DNA of 64,000 nucleotides from Kingdonia uniflora (Eukaryota; Streptophyta; Magnoliopsida; Ranunculales; Circaeasteraceae), in NCBI GenBank assembly GCA_014058105.1, contig JACGCM010000560.1, positions 2,480,001 to 2,544,000 of the forward strand, read 5' to 3'. Below, one piece after another: positions 31,116 to 42,767 of the stretch. Made by a program: the position numbers and the translations under genes. The notes under the pieces are model-generated. The model did no database searches. It was not told the DNA's origin and saw only the letters and a program-made list of their open reading frames with translations. Position 1 is the stretch's first letter, and every line of letters begins with the position of its first letter.

Positions 31116-33668
31116 TTATCGTAAAGCCTTGGCGAAGATACCAGCTCGCTGATGGTTAGTGCGGACATGAAATGTTTGTAGTGAACCATTTTGGATGCGC
31201 TCCCGTATAAAATGACAGTCCACCTCTATGTGTTTGGCACGTTCACGGAACACTGGATTCGCAGCAATATATAGTGCAGCTTGATTTTCGCAGCAGTATA
31301 GGTTCATTGGTGTCGGATGACGAATGCCAAAATCATGTAAGAGGTAATGGAGCCATTTAAGTTCACAATTCTGTCGAGAATCTAGAAACAGTGGTTTGTG
31401 TCTTAATTTTCCACGATATAGGGCTTTCACCAAGAAACGTAAAATAACTTGTAATGGAGCATCGAGTCATAGGGCATCTTGCATAGTTGGCATCACAATA
31501 AGTAGACAAATAGAGGGAGCTCATAGAGGAAAGCAACATTCCTTGACCAGGGCTGCCTTACGAACGACACAATGTGTGGCATCAAGATGCGGTGACCGAA
31601 GATTGTTCACAAATTGGCTTAATATATGAATGGGGTGCACAATATATGGTCGTGTTATGGTCAATTAAATTAGTCTGCCTACCAAACGTCGATAAGATGT
31701 AGGGTCTTTGAGTAAGGATCCGTCGGTGTCATTAAGCTTCAGATTTTGTTCCATAGAAAAGCTTGCTGTGTGAGTTCTATCATGCCCATGTCTTGTAGAA
31801 TTTTCGAGGTGTACTTCCATTGAGAGATGAAGATATCTTGCGAAGACCTAGCGACTTCAATACCCAAGAAGTATTTGAGAGTCCCTAAATCCTTGATGTT
31901 GAATTTGGAGCGAAGTAGCTGTTTTAGTGAGATAATAGATGACGAATTATTACCCGAGATGATTATATAATCAACATAAATGAGGATGAAGGTATGAGAT
32001 GATCCCTTGATGAGGGTAAAGAGGAAAAAATCAGCTCGAGATTGTTTGAATCCAGCGACCAATAATAAGGAAGAGAGCTTTGAATATCTGTTTTGATTTG
32101 CTTGTTTGAGTCCGTAAAGGGATTTATTCAGTCGACAAACACGTTTATCTCCTTGTGATGAGAATCTAGGTAGAATGCGCATGTATACCTCTTTGTGCAG
32201 ATCGCCATGTAAGAAGCCGTTATTAACATCAAGTTGGTTCAATGGCCATCCTTTCCTTGCGACCACTGCGAGGAAACAATGTACAGTGCCAATTTTAGCA
32301 ATAGGCACAAATGTCTCGTGATAGTCGAGTCCTTACCGCTGAGTAAAGCCCTTGGCGACAAGCGTGGCTTTGTAGCGTTCAATGGAGCCAGTCTGAATTG
32401 TACTTCACTTTGTAAACCCATAGACAACCAACAGGATGTTTCCCATGCGGTAAGTCGGTTAAAGTCCACATATTGTTAAGTTAGAGAGCAACAATTTCGC
32501 TAGACATAGCATCTTGCCACTTTGGGTTTGCCATTACTTGCTTAAAAGTCTTAGGTTCATAAATATTAGAGATGGCTGCAACAAATGACCAATAGGAGAG
32601 TAAAAGTTTTTCATAAGAAATGTAATTGCACAATGGGTAAGACGTACCAGTAGGAGCCGCATTTGTAGAGGACGTTGGAGTAGTGGTGCCAGATATTATG
32701 GTGGGACAATGATAATCATGTAGGTATGTATGTGGGTGCACAAGTTGTACAAGTTGGGTGGGGAGATGGTTGTTGCACTCGTGAAATAGTCGGGGATGTA
32801 GGCGCAATTTCATCAGTTGGTGGTGCTTGATTAGGTTCTTCATTAGGGACTGTAGGATCTGGGCTATTTTGTGGTTCTGAAGTATGTTGTGGCATTGGAA
32901 TTATCTGATCAAGGGTTGGATTAAGGTCGGAAATATCGGCAGCAGGTAAAGGTAAAACCGAAGACGAGTCAGTATTATGTGGGCGGTCAAAAAATGGGAA
33001 AATGTCCTCATGGAATATAGCATCCCTACTAGTGAAAGTAACATGGGAATCAAGATCATAGAGATGATAGGACTTTTGACCAAAACGGATAGCCAATGAA
33101 AACGCAACGACGTGACTTTTGGTGAATGTTGTGAGCATAAGCTAAACGTCCAAAGACTATCAAAACGTGTGCTTATGGTGAATGTTGTGAGCATAAGCTA
33201 AACGTCCAAAGACTTTCAAGTGATTATAAGATAACTTCATGTAGTGATTTATCATTCAAGACTTTTGTCGGTAAACGATTAATCAGGTATTCAGCTATAA
33301 GAAACAGTTTCCTCAAAAACTTAAGGTTAAGTTTGCTTGGAAGCGTAAAGCACATCCTACTTTGAGTAGGTAGCGATGTTTACGCTCAACTACTCCATTT
33401 TGTTGGGAAGTGTTGACACAAGAATGTTGATGTATCATACCATTAGCAAGTAGAAAAGCCTTAAAATCATTTCAAAAAAACTCGGTTCCTTTGTCGGATC
33501 GAAGACATTTTATGGAACGTCGAAATTGAACACAAAGGACAAAAAACAAATGTTTTAAGTGATAACACATTAAGAATATCCAAGTGCAATATCGTCCCCC
33601 TTTCGAGCTTGAGTAGAAATGAATCTAATTGAAAAATGAAGTCTGGCTTGTTTTGCTCTATAACAAGT
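31116..33668 (-). pseudogene. Copia D pol: integrase end, RT, RNase H (minus strand)
   Basis: Reading down from 33668: integrase piece with NKPDF, SSIRQ-type and PTKW/NGVVE-like remnants, INRLPTKVLNDKS, then KSYHLYDLDSHVTFTSRDAI and FHEDIFPFF. RT: KTFKQVMANPKWQDAMSSEI, WPLNQLDVNNGFLHGDLHKE, VYMRILPRFSS, CRLNKSLYGLKQANQNRYSK and the active site as LIYVDYIIISGN, i.e. YVDY in place of YVDD. RNase H (31433-31116): KPLFLDSRQNCELKWLHYLL and HIEVDCHFIRERIQNGSLQT. Gag, protease and the 5' LTR are absent; at 33668 it meets element E of the same family in the opposite direction. Confidence 0.85.
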
Positions 33669-33672
33669 AGTC

Positions 33673-35040
33673 ACAAATCAGAGCATAACCGTTCCTGACA
33701 CCTTTCTCACTTTTCACCTCCTTCCTTATTGTACTTCACTCCTCTTTAAAGAGAATAAATTGTGTTATCAATGGCACCTCCCGAAGTTGCGGCTGAAACT
33801 GCTACCACCGATAAGACTAACTTGGAGAATGAAAGCTCCCTCAATAATCCCCTCTACCTTCATCACTCTGACAACCCAGGAACCATCCTTGTTACCCATT
33901 CCCTTAACGGGGATAATTACCCTACTTGGTGTTGTGCTATGTGCACAACCTTAATTGGCAAAAATAAGTTTGGCTTTGTTGATGGGAGCATCCCACAACC
34001 AGAGGACTGTTCTTCAACATTTCACTTACGGGAAAGATGTAATAGCATGGTTCTTTCATGGCTAAGAAACTCTATGATGGGAGATATCTGATAGCGTCGT
34101 TAAGGCTAACACGGCCCAAGAGGTTTGGAATGACCTCCGTGACCGGTTCTCTCAAATCAACGCTCCACACATTTTTCAACCCAAACGACTCAAATCAAGA
34201 GCAACAATTTGTTTCCACGTATTATACAAAACTGAAACAATATTGGGATGAACCCCTATCTCATATACCCATCACCAAATGCTCTTGCGAATCATCGAAA
34301 TTCCTAACCACTCACCAACAAATTAAGTATTTAATGCAATTTTTAATGGGCCTCAATGCCTTGTACGATCCTGTTTGCAGTCAAATACTCCTTTGTGACC
34401 CTCTTCCTACAGTGGTTAAAGCTTACTCCCTAGTTTCACAAGAAGAGAAGCAACAAGAGCTACACATTTCGCATGTTACTAGCGACATCAATGTTCTAGC
34501 TGTACAGCTACACAAGCAGGGGTGGAGCCAAGATTTCATATTTTGGGGGGCGAAGATAGTATGAATTATATTAGGGTATCGGGTGTGTGTGTGTGTGTGG
34601 TGGGGTGGAGCGCCCAAATTTTAACGGTATTTAAGCTTAAAAAATTAATCAAATATAACATTATATTTGACTGGCAAATTATACGAATTTACTTCTCCTC
34701 TCGTCATAAAAATTAAAGTTTTTTACGACAATGACATGATCAGCTTAAGGTGAAAAAATGATCAAAATAAGGTTCTTATTTGATAGCATCAAGAATTGAA
34801 CTTTTGGATTTGAAGCTCTTCACTTTACCAATTGGGCCAAATTTTTTTGATGTCATTAGGACAAAAAAAAATGTACATATCCACCTGGACACAGGTCTAC
34901 TATGAGTTTTGAAAGGGTATACAATCAATAGCAAAAGAGCGTGCAATGTGATAATTGCAAGAAAATGGGACACAGACGTGTGCAATGTTACCGGATAGTT
35001 GGATACCCCAAAGGAGCCTCTCGACCAGGGTCTACCTCAG
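33673..35040 (+). pseudogene. Copia E: primer-binding site and gag with CCHC knuckle
   Basis: ATCAGAGCATAACCG (from 33678) looks like the tail of a TGGTATCAGAGC primer site, without an LTR before it. ATG at 33771: MAPPEVAAETATTDKTNLEN, HSLNGDNYPTWCCAMCTTLI, NKFGFVDGSIPQP, then shifted frames with FLMGLNALYDPVCSQILLCD and LPTVVKAYSLVSQEEKQQEL, the copia gag pattern of this family. An insertion at about 34517-34880 separates this from the zinc knuckle CDNCKKMGHRRVQCYRIVGY (about 34948-35010). Confidence 0.85.
34517..34880. other. Short insertion in copia E gag, possible hAT-type end
   Basis: Starts at CAGGGGTGGAGCCAAG, which resembles the hAT terminal motif CAGGGGCGGAGCC, and contains a GT microsatellite (about 34583-34599). 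Gag reading resumes after about 34880. No matching right terminus or 8-bp target duplication is clear. Confidence 0.35.
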
Positions 35041-35179
35041 CGGGCAACACAAACTCCCTTGCTGGTTCATCCCCACTATAGTTTACGCCAGGCCAACATC
35101 ACCAACAGCTTGCTATTTTTAGTCTAGGTAACACAACCTATGCTCATCTTGCAGGTAAACATCTTTGTTTTACACCTCT

Positions 35180-36568
35180 TTCTTCTTGTACCACGAATTG
35201 AATAATTGACAGTGGTGCAACTGATCATATTACCAATATCATATTTATGTGTCGCACATTAATTACATTTGATAATCTCCACCTATTAAACTACCTAATG
35301 ACACAACTACCCCAATCTCCCATATAGGTACTATATTATTCTTTAAGGATTTGGTCTTAAATAATGCCCTATGTGTCACAGCCCGCCCCGGGTCTGCCTC
35401 TACAGTGCCCAGAGTATAGCAGAATATGAGATCGTGTGGCGTACATGCACGTGCGGCCGACATGTACCAGCCTTCTTCACTAGCATGACGACACCAGTGG
35501 AATAGATCCACGGATGCTAGAGCGACATCTGGATAATCCTGGATACTCGTGAGGGGTCGTCGAATATGTATTCGGTATAGGCGGCAATGCTGAATGTTCC
35601 CTTAATAATCCCTACAACATAATCTCTCGTGACTCGGGCACGAGGTACGGATAGCATACCTGTCCTGTAGCGGATCAAAATAACTCAATATGCGGGGTTT
35701 CAGATATATGATGTATATCGAGCCTGGACTGGTTACATAGTCCATTTATAGGGGCGTTGGGTCTCGATTGGATCGCGGGTCATAACGACAGTATAGCGGC
35801 GCCATATACAAGCCCTATCTTGAAAAGCAACCCGCATTGTGTGGCAATGTCTCCTGGCCTTCCCTAGGCCATGAAGAACTCATGACTATCCCTTGTAGAT
35901 AGCCTATGAGCTGGGGTCCAAGATGACCAAGCTATAAAGCTTACTTTGTCATTAGGAGGTTTGGACCAAAGTTCCTCTTTAATATAGGTACTAAGGAAAT
36001 AGCTAGTTTTCAAAAGGAAATATTAAAACTTGAGACGAAGCGTACTGACACTTCTCGTCCTCTTAACCAATTCCGATTTCAATGAAACTTGGCGTGCAGC
36101 TAAATTAAGTTATAGAGAACATATATCCAAGGTCAGAACTTAAAACACTCGGGTAGATTTGCCCGGCGTTCAGTAGGGCGTCACACTATGTGTACTATAT
36201 TTTGGTTTCAACCTTCTCTCTGTATCCGGGCTTACTTGTTCATTACGATGTTCACATTTTTTCCAGATCATTGTATTTTCTAGAATTGACAAACGTGGAG
36301 GACAGTTGGAGTGGGTAAAATATATGGTAGATTATACCTCCTGCAAGTTTTGGATGCCTCATTTGCCTTCAACTGCATTCACCTAACTCCTACCACAAGT
36401 TTATGACACCACCATCTAGGCCACACTTCTAAAGCCAGACAAGAAATAATTATTTCAAGTAGTACTTCAAACTCATCTTCTAGTACTTGTATTTGTGATA
36501 CTTGTTATAGAGCAAAACAAACCAGACTACTAAAGCCCCCTTCGACCTTGTCCATTGTGACATTTGGG
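35180..36568 (+). pseudogene. Copia E protease and pre-integrase, split by a solo LTR
   Basis: IIDSGATDHIT (about 35201-35233) is the aspartic protease active site. The frame FKDLVLNNALC ends at the target duplication (35369-35373) and resumes after the solo LTR at 36186 as VPYFGFNLLSVSGLTCSL (frame-broken). Pre-integrase residues follow, with CRAKQTRLLKPPFDLVHCDI and WG at 36508-36568, where the plastid rRNA insertion begins. Confidence 0.75.
35374..36185. repeat. Solo LTR, 812 bp, with 5-bp target duplication CTATG
   Basis: Begins TGTCACAGCCCGCCCC and ends GTAGGGCGTCACA. CTATG flanks it on both sides (35369-35373 and 36186-36190). Terminal bases form a short inverted repeat (TGTCACAGCCC / TGTGACGCCCT). 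Start and end resemble LTRs of large plant gypsy elements. No internal region is present, so it arose by LTR-LTR recombination. Confidence 0.9.
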
Positions 36569-36569
36569 G

Positions 36570-36781
36570 GGAGGGTAAAAAGAAACCCCATCGGGGAGCT
36601 AAATATAACATAAAACCGTAAGCTCCCAAGCAGTAGAAGGAGCCAGGGCTCTAACCGAGTGCCTGTTGAAGAATGAGCTGGCGACTCATAGGTAGTGGCT
36701 TGGTTAAGGGAACCCATCGGAGCTGAAGCGAAAGCGAATCTTCATAGGACAATTGCCACTGCTTATGGACCCGAACCTGGG
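36570..36781 (+). pseudogene. Plastid 23S rRNA fragment (NUPT) inside copia E integrase
   Basis: About 212 bp match plastid 23S rRNA as I know it: ACCGTAAGCTCCCAAGCAGT, CTGTTGAAGAATGAGC, GGCGACTCATAGG, AGTGGCTTGGTTAAGGGAAC, GAAGCGAAAGCGAATCTTCA and TGCTTATGGACCCGAACCTG. Differences from the plastid form are mostly C-to-T or G-to-A, as in decaying nuclear plastid DNA. It splits integrase between HCDIWG (36568) and YKTSSLCGTHYFLTVVDDYS (from about 36790). It is a dead fragment, not an rRNA gene. Confidence 0.9.
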
Positions 36782-37556
36782 GTGGTTTACAAAACTTCTT
36801 CACTGTGTGGCACACATTATTTCTTAACAGTAGTTGACGATTATTCCCGTTGCACTTGGATATTCTTAATCCGTCACAAATCTGAAAGTAGTCATCACTT
36901 AAAATCGTTTTTTGTCCTTTGTGTTCAATTTCGACGTTCTATAAAATGTTTTCGATCCGACAATGGAGCCGAGTTCTTTTCAAACGGTTTTAAGGCTTTT
37001 TTACTTGCTATTAATGGTACGATACATCAACATTCTTGTGTCAACAGTCCCCAACAAAATGGAGTAGCTGAGGGTAGGCTTCGCCACCTACTCGAAGTAG
37101 GATGTGTTTTACGCTTCCAAGCAAACTTACCCTTAAGTTTTTGGGAAGACTGTCTTCTTACGCTGCATACCTGATTAATCGTTTACCGACAAAAGTCTTG
37201 AATAATAAATCACCACATGAAGTCATCTTATAATCACTTGAATGTCTTTGGATGTTTAGTTTATGCTTACAACATTCACCACAAGTACAAGTTGATAGTC
37301 AGTCACGTCGTTGCATTTTGATTGGCTATTCTTTTAGTCAAAATTCCTATCATCTCTATGATCTTGATTCTCATGTTACTTTTACTGGTACGGATGTTAT
37401 ATTCCATGAGGATATTTTCCCGTTGGTTGTTGGTTGTTGGTTGACCGCCCACATGATACCGATTAGCCTTCGGTTTTACCTTTACCCGGTGCCGATATTC
37501 CAGACCTTAATCCTGCCCATGATCATATAATCCCAATACTACAACATACTTCAGAT
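36782..37556 (+). pseudogene. Copia E integrase
   Basis: YKTSSLCGTHYFLTVVDDYS, RCTWIFLIRHKSES, RRSIKCFRSDNGAEFFSNGF, HQHSCVNSPQQNGVAEGRLR and LPLSFWEDCLLT give the D-D-E core: VDD, SDNGAEF and the Glu of NGVAE are all visible. After a frame break, INRLPTKVLNNKS, RRCILIGYSFSQNSYHLYDL and DSHVTFTGTDVIFHEDIFPL follow. These match the minus-strand D copy at 33000-33300. It stops at about 37556; RT, RNase H and 3' LTR are absent, and PREP1 intron sequence follows. Confidence 0.88.
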
Positions 37557-37655
37557 GACGTGAATATATATGTTTATGTGAAAGTATATGTAGTTCTCCA
37601 ACTTTTCACTCTAACATATGGAGGTCTAATTTATGATTGGATTCTTTAACTGTAG

Positions 37656-37833
37656 GAGTGTTCTCATACCTATCTTATCATGATCTGAACCTGTTAAAGA
37701 CACTTGGTATACGACAGAACTCCTAATTTTCTATGAGAGTTGGAAATGGACAAGGATACTCTTACAAAATTGCTTATTGGGACCATTGTAAATGGGATTC
37801 CAACCAGCTTCCTGATGCCAAGAGTTATAGTAG
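37656..37833 (+). pseudogene. PREP1: PREP1 exon (GVFSYLSY ... ELEMDKDTLTK ... LPDAKSYSR)
   Basis: After TAACTGTAG the exon reads GVFSYLSYHDLNLLKTLG, shifts to VYDRTPNFL, meets a TGA, then ELEMDKDTLTKLLIGTI, and after another shift NQLPDAKSYSR before the donor GTACAA at 37834. This is the PREP1 segment that follows the one lost at 30750. Two frameshifts and a stop confirm a pseudogene. The following intron holds element C. Confidence 0.88.
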
Positions 37834-37926
37834 GTACAATATGATTTCAATAAATGAAACTATGCTTCTGTATTACTAGTATATATCTTTGGCTGTATTA
37901 TTTCGTTTGAAATTATGCCAATGAAT

Positions 37927-38229
37927 TGATAAAGTTAAAGTGGTTTTCTAGGTCTTGGTTTGCATGGTGTGGTTGGTACATGAACCTCATTAATTTTATG
38001 TTCATTTGTTTTTCTCTAGTTACCCTATTTATGCTAGGTTTATGATAGTTTCTATTGGTATCAAACAATAGTCTTTAGCTATTCTCCTGTATTCACTTGT
38101 AAGTTTTAGTTTCATCTTTAAACTTCCCTTCTTCTTCATTTTGTGGTTGTCGGTTCTTAGCTGGTGTAACTTCGGTTCACTACCGATGAAAGGAGAATTC
38201 CGGTTATTGTGGTTCTCGCATTCTTTGCA
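37927..38229 (+). repeat. 5' LTR of truncated copia C1
   Basis: Runs from TGATAAAGTTAAAGTGG to TTTGCA and is followed by TGGTATCAGAGC (38230-38241), the initiator-Met tRNA primer site. It matches the C2 LTRs (39020-39241 plus 53264-53344, and 61916-62219). TGAAT (37922-37926) precedes it, the same pentamer that flanks C2. Confidence 0.9.
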
Positions 38230-38896
38230 TGGTATCAGAGCATTGCTAAGTTCACTGCGTTAACTCAAGGTGATCTTAACATTGCTAAGTTTTTCTTAAA
38301 GATGAAGAATCTTTGTTTTAAAATTTCAGCTATTGATAAGGAGAAACCGATTTCGGAGGTACAAATGAAACGATACATCATTCGTGGATTAAAGAGCGAG
38401 TATAATCCATTAGTTACTTCAATTCAAGTGTGGGCTAGCCAACCATCCTAAGTTGAGTTTGAGAATCTTCTTGCCTCTCAAAAGTCGTTGGCAAAGCAAA
38501 TGGCGGAGTGCTTGGTGCCTGAAGGTGAAGGGAGTGCTTTAATTTTGGGTAATAAGAAGTTTGAGAAAAAGAAATGTCATTCCCAAAAAGCAATTCTTGT
38601 GAAGGTTCTTCGAAGCATGATGATGGTAAAGAACCTTTCAGGAAATTTGAACAGAGTCATCGAGATATTAAGTGTAATCGTTGTAGTAAACTGGGGCACA
38701 TAAGAAATGAATGTTGCATGAAGTTGAAATGTGGCAATGTAACAGAAAGTACGGGTGATCATGATGATCACAAAGGTCTTAAAAATTGGGGAAGGTTTTT
38801 CATGATGGGACTACTACCGTAAATGCTTTAGCCTCAATTAACTATGAGAAAGAGTGGATAGTTGATTCGGGTTGTGGACATCATCTTACGGGTAAC
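38230..38896 (+). pseudogene. Copia C1 gag and protease start
   Basis: Gag: FFLKMKNLCFKISAIDKEKP, ISEVQMKRYIIRGLKSEYNP, then VEFENLLASQKSLAKQMAE. Shifted frame: zinc knuckle CNRCSKLGHIRNEC (about 38675-38717). Protease start KEWIVDSGCGHHLTGN with the catalytic D-S-G ends at 38896, where PREP1 sequence resumes (38897). Stops and shifts are present. C1 lacks everything downstream. Confidence 0.85.
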
Positions 38897-39019
38897 ATCT
38901 TCTTACTACCAAGGGTTATAGTAGGTATGATTTGACTTCATTAAATGAAACCATGTTTTTGCCCTACTCGTATATATATATTTGGCTGCATTATTTGGTT
39001 TGAAAGTATGCCAATGAAT
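38897..39019 (+). pseudogene. PREP1: Duplicated PREP1 exon end and intron
   Basis: LTTKGYSR then GTATGA (donor at 38925), followed by intron sequence ending GTATGCCAATGAAT, is a second copy of 37812-37926 (LPDAKSYSR, GTACAA ... TTATGCCAATGAAT). With the C LTR and gag that follow, this shows a tandem duplication of about 1.1 kb with its junction at 38896/38897. Confidence 0.8.
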
Positions 39020-39241
39020 TCTTAAAGTAGTTTTCTAGGTGTTAGCTTGCATGGTTTTGCTGGTGGATGAACTTCATTAATTTTATGTTCCTTTGTTTTT
39101 CTCTAGGTTAGCCTATTTATGCTAGGTTCATGTTAGTTTTTATTGGTATCAAACAATAGTCTTTAGCTATTCTCTTGTATACTCTTGTAAGCTTTAGTTT
39201 CATCTTTAAACTTCTCTTCTTCTTCATTTTGTGGTTGTCAG
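39020..39241 (+). repeat. 5' LTR of copia C2, left part
   Basis: Matches 37927-38148 and 61916-62137. The TG start is mutated (TCTTAAAG). Cut at 39241 by copia B, within GTGGTTGTC|GG; it continues at 53264. Confidence 0.88.
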
Positions 39242-39616
39242 TGTTGAAATCCTTTGATAGGATCAAGTTCTTATCACTATAGCCAATTATTAAATGAAAT
39301 TAATAATACTAACCTTTGTTCCAGCGAATTGCAAATCCTAGATGGAGAAGTCTTCCCTTGGATTCTTCAAGCACCTAATCAGTAGCAACTGATGTGAAGA
39401 CCAAGAGGGACACCCCCTTATATATATAACACTAGGTTAGGGAGACCTACCCATTATGCCCTTCTAACGTAACAAAGGTAAAACCCAGGCCCCACCAACC
39501 TGTATAATGTGTAACGCTTGGGCACACACCTAACATACCACTAATGATACATACCGTACGTGTTATGAAACAAGTTAAACTAGATATTGTATTGGACAAG
39601 AGGATAAAATCTTACA
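39242..39616 (-). repeat. 3' LTR of copia B
   Basis: From TGTTGAAATCC to AAATCTTACA. Next to it, ATCTCCCACCCGAC is the complement of the polypurine tract. Slightly longer than the 5' LTR because of small indels. Confidence 0.9.
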
Positions 39617-42600
39617 ATCTCCCACCCGACACTATATCATTTTTTTAGAAAAACATTTTCTCCCAGTTCACAATTTTTTGTAGGAAATCGGATGGCCATC
39701 CTTTGGGTTTTTTTTGAAAACCACACAAGGTATTTATTATTTACGTTGTTGCACTTAAAACTATTACTCTACGAATAATAGGTCAACTAATACAGTTCAC
39801 AGATGAATTTTGGTCAGGCATTGAGCACATACCTAATTTATAGCGTGGGCGTCAGCCTAGATGCCCCAATAGCTTTCAAGTAAAATTTCTTTACTGGTAG
39901 AATTTAGTGTGTGAATGGCAAATGTATACCTTAATTGTGGGCTAATACATTTCCATGAGTGTCCTGCAACATGTATTTACCAGACATGTAATTTCAATAC
40001 TTAGACAAACCGTCATACAAAGAACAAACCGTCATACAAAGACCGTTGCTCATATTGAAACAAAGGCCTTAGGATGTTAAGCCTACCCATATCCAGGCCA
40101 AGCAAACTTGAGAAATTATTCAGTATTATCTTTAGGCACATAATACTTAGACAACAACCATGTGATAAAATCACTTATATCTAAAACTTTATTTCAATTG
40201 TATAACTGCAATAATAACGGAATATGTGCACATATAGTAACGAATCCAATTGTAATAGTAGATAAATAATTAAAATCATAACTAAATGTCGACAAAAATA
40301 ACAATCGGGAACAACTCCCAAAGGGATTAAGAATTCTAATGCAATAGCAGTAAATAAAATAAATTAATAACTACTCTCACATAAATGGCCAATCCTTAGA
40401 GAGACTCCAGCAATCCCATACGCATAACATGTCCCCTGAACCCTGAAGGCTGATATCATAAGTCCCTTAGTAAGCGGATCAGCAATCATCTCTAATGTCG
40501 AGAAATAAGGAATATCAATAATCTATTTTTGTACTTTATCAATGACAATGTGACACTTAATGCCAATGTACCTGTTATCCATAGTCGTGTTATCATAACA
40601 TGTTTCAACTCATACATAAACTCCTTGAGCCATATAGCTTGTCGAGAAGCCTCATAACAAGTTACATACTCAGCTTCCATAGTCGAGGAAGCTACGACAA
40701 ACTGTTTGACACTTCTTCACGAGACAACGCCATAAGCAAGTATAAACACATAACTAGAAGTAGACTTCTTATCATATTTGTCCCCCGTAAAATCTAAGTT
40801 AGAATATCGTAAAACCATGAGCTCATTCGATCTCCTATAAGCCAATTAGTAATCTTTAGTCCTCTTCAAATAACGAACAACCTTCTAGGCTACCTACCAG
40901 TGAGCAATAGAAGGGTTATGTTGGTACCTTCCTAACATCCCCACAACAAAGCTAATGTCGGCTCTCATGCATATCAGGTCATACATGAGGCTACCATAAA
41001 GCATACACCTTAGTGATATCTGAAGAAACTATCTCGTGCGACATCGTCTTCTTGAAGATTCTCCCTAGATAACAAAGACTTCACCTGCTTTTGCAATCCT
41101 ACATGCCCTACCTCTTCAAAACTTTATCAATATATGCACTCTGAGATATGCCAAGCATCTCTCTGGTCCTGTCTTGCTCAATCTTGATGCCAAGTACATA
41201 ACTAGCATCTTCCATATCCTTTATATCAAAATGCTAAGATATGAAGCCTTTTGTCTCCTATAGAAGCTAGACGTCACTACAAGCAAGTAAAATATTCTCA
41301 ACGTACAAAACCATAAATATAAAACGTCTCCCACTCTATTTGACATATATACAGCGATCCATTTTGTCCTCGACAAAACCATGGTTCGAAATCACCACAT
41401 GAAACTGTAAGTTCCACTTCCTTGACGCCTGCTTAAGGCCATAGATAGAACGATTAAGTTTACAAAATAGTGACACCTTCCCTTCGGTCTCAAAACCTTC
41501 GGGTTGGTGCATCTAAATCTCCTCGTTGAGATGTCCATTAAGAAAAGTTGTATTTACGTCCATCTAATGAAGCTCCAAGTCAAAATGCATTGTAAGAGCC
41601 AAAATAATCTGTAATGAATCCTTCTTTAAAGCTGGTGAGAAAGTCTCGTCAGCGTTAATTCTTGGACGTTGTTTGAAGCCCTTCACAACAAGTCTCGCTT
41701 TGAAATATCTAACCTTCCCTCCAGAATTATGTTTGGCTTAAAAATCTATTTGCATTAAACTGCCTTAGACCCTTCAGGTAAAGGTGTCAACTCCCACACA
41801 GAATTGCGAGACATAAAATTTATCTCATCCGTCATGGCATTACGCTACTGATCTGCAAATATACCACCCATAGTCGCATTAAAAGTCATTGGATCCTCAA
41901 AATCAAATAAATCCCTTTCAGCTGAATAAAGATGGTAATCTGAAGAAATATTTGAATGCCTATCTATAGAGGATCTCTGAGTAGGAGCAAGAGGCTAGAC
42001 TGGAGGTGGAACAGCAAGAAGATAAACAGGAGCGGGTGGAGAAAAAGTATGTGGGAGCACTGGTGCTACGACAGGGTTCGAATTTGGATCAGGAACAATA
42101 GTTGGGCTTGGAACCGTACTTGTTACAATGCCAATATCAGATGTAGAAACATAACAACACTAATCAGAATAACAGTTGGACTATGAGACTCAATACCTTC
42201 CTCAAAGATAATATTTCTATAAATAGTACTAGTAAAGTGATCTCCTTTCTCTATGAAATGAGCCTATGCACGCTCAACGATCCCTATAGGTCGAGAAGGA
42301 TAATAAAACCTGAAACGTTTTGATCTCTTTGGGAAATCAAAGAAGAAATAACTAACAGTCCTCGAATCTAACATTTTAATATTCGGATAAAACATTTTTG
42401 CATATGTAAGATATCCCCAAATACGCAAGTGATTAAGACTAGAATTTCTCCCAATCCATAGATGATATTGATTAACTGCAACGGAACAAGAAGGAACTCG
42501 ATTATGAATATAGACTGAATAACGTAGACACTCTCCCTATAAATTTATAGGTAAATTGGTATGACATAACATGTTATAAACCATATTCTAATAAATTCGA

Positions 42601-42767
42601 TTATGGCTTTCACGGGCACCATTATGCTCTTGTAATTTAGGAGTAGTGTACTGAGCTACAATACCCTGATCATTTAAATACTAATAACATGGCCTTAAAT
42701 GTTAACCGTCTTGATCAATTTTACCATAATACTCACCTTCTCGATTTAGCTGGACAACCTTGATCTT
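39617..42767 (-). pseudogene. Copia B RT and RNase H region, strongly degraded
   Basis: RNase H is clearest: MEAEYVTCYEASRQAIWLKE and KNRLLIFLISRH (40680-40492). The RT region (about 41000-41800) still shows fragments on the minus strand such as an RLDVNTTFLNGHLNEEI-like and FELGLKQASRKWNLQF-like stretch, in many frames. 39617-40430 and 41800-42767 hold spacer and linker with no clear motif. Confidence 0.65.

Noticed and set aside
36570..36781. Functional rRNA gene
   Set aside because: Only about 212 bp of 23S rRNA are present, with many transitions, inside a broken integrase frame.
38230..38241. tRNA gene signal at TGGTATCAGAGC
   Set aside because: This is the primer-binding site next to an LTR, complementary to the 3' end of initiator tRNA; no cloverleaf is present. 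The same holds for 53345-53356.
41956..42186. 76-codon + strand ORF rich in Arg/Trp/Ser
   Set aside because: It lies opposite the linker region of copia B and shows no family motif.
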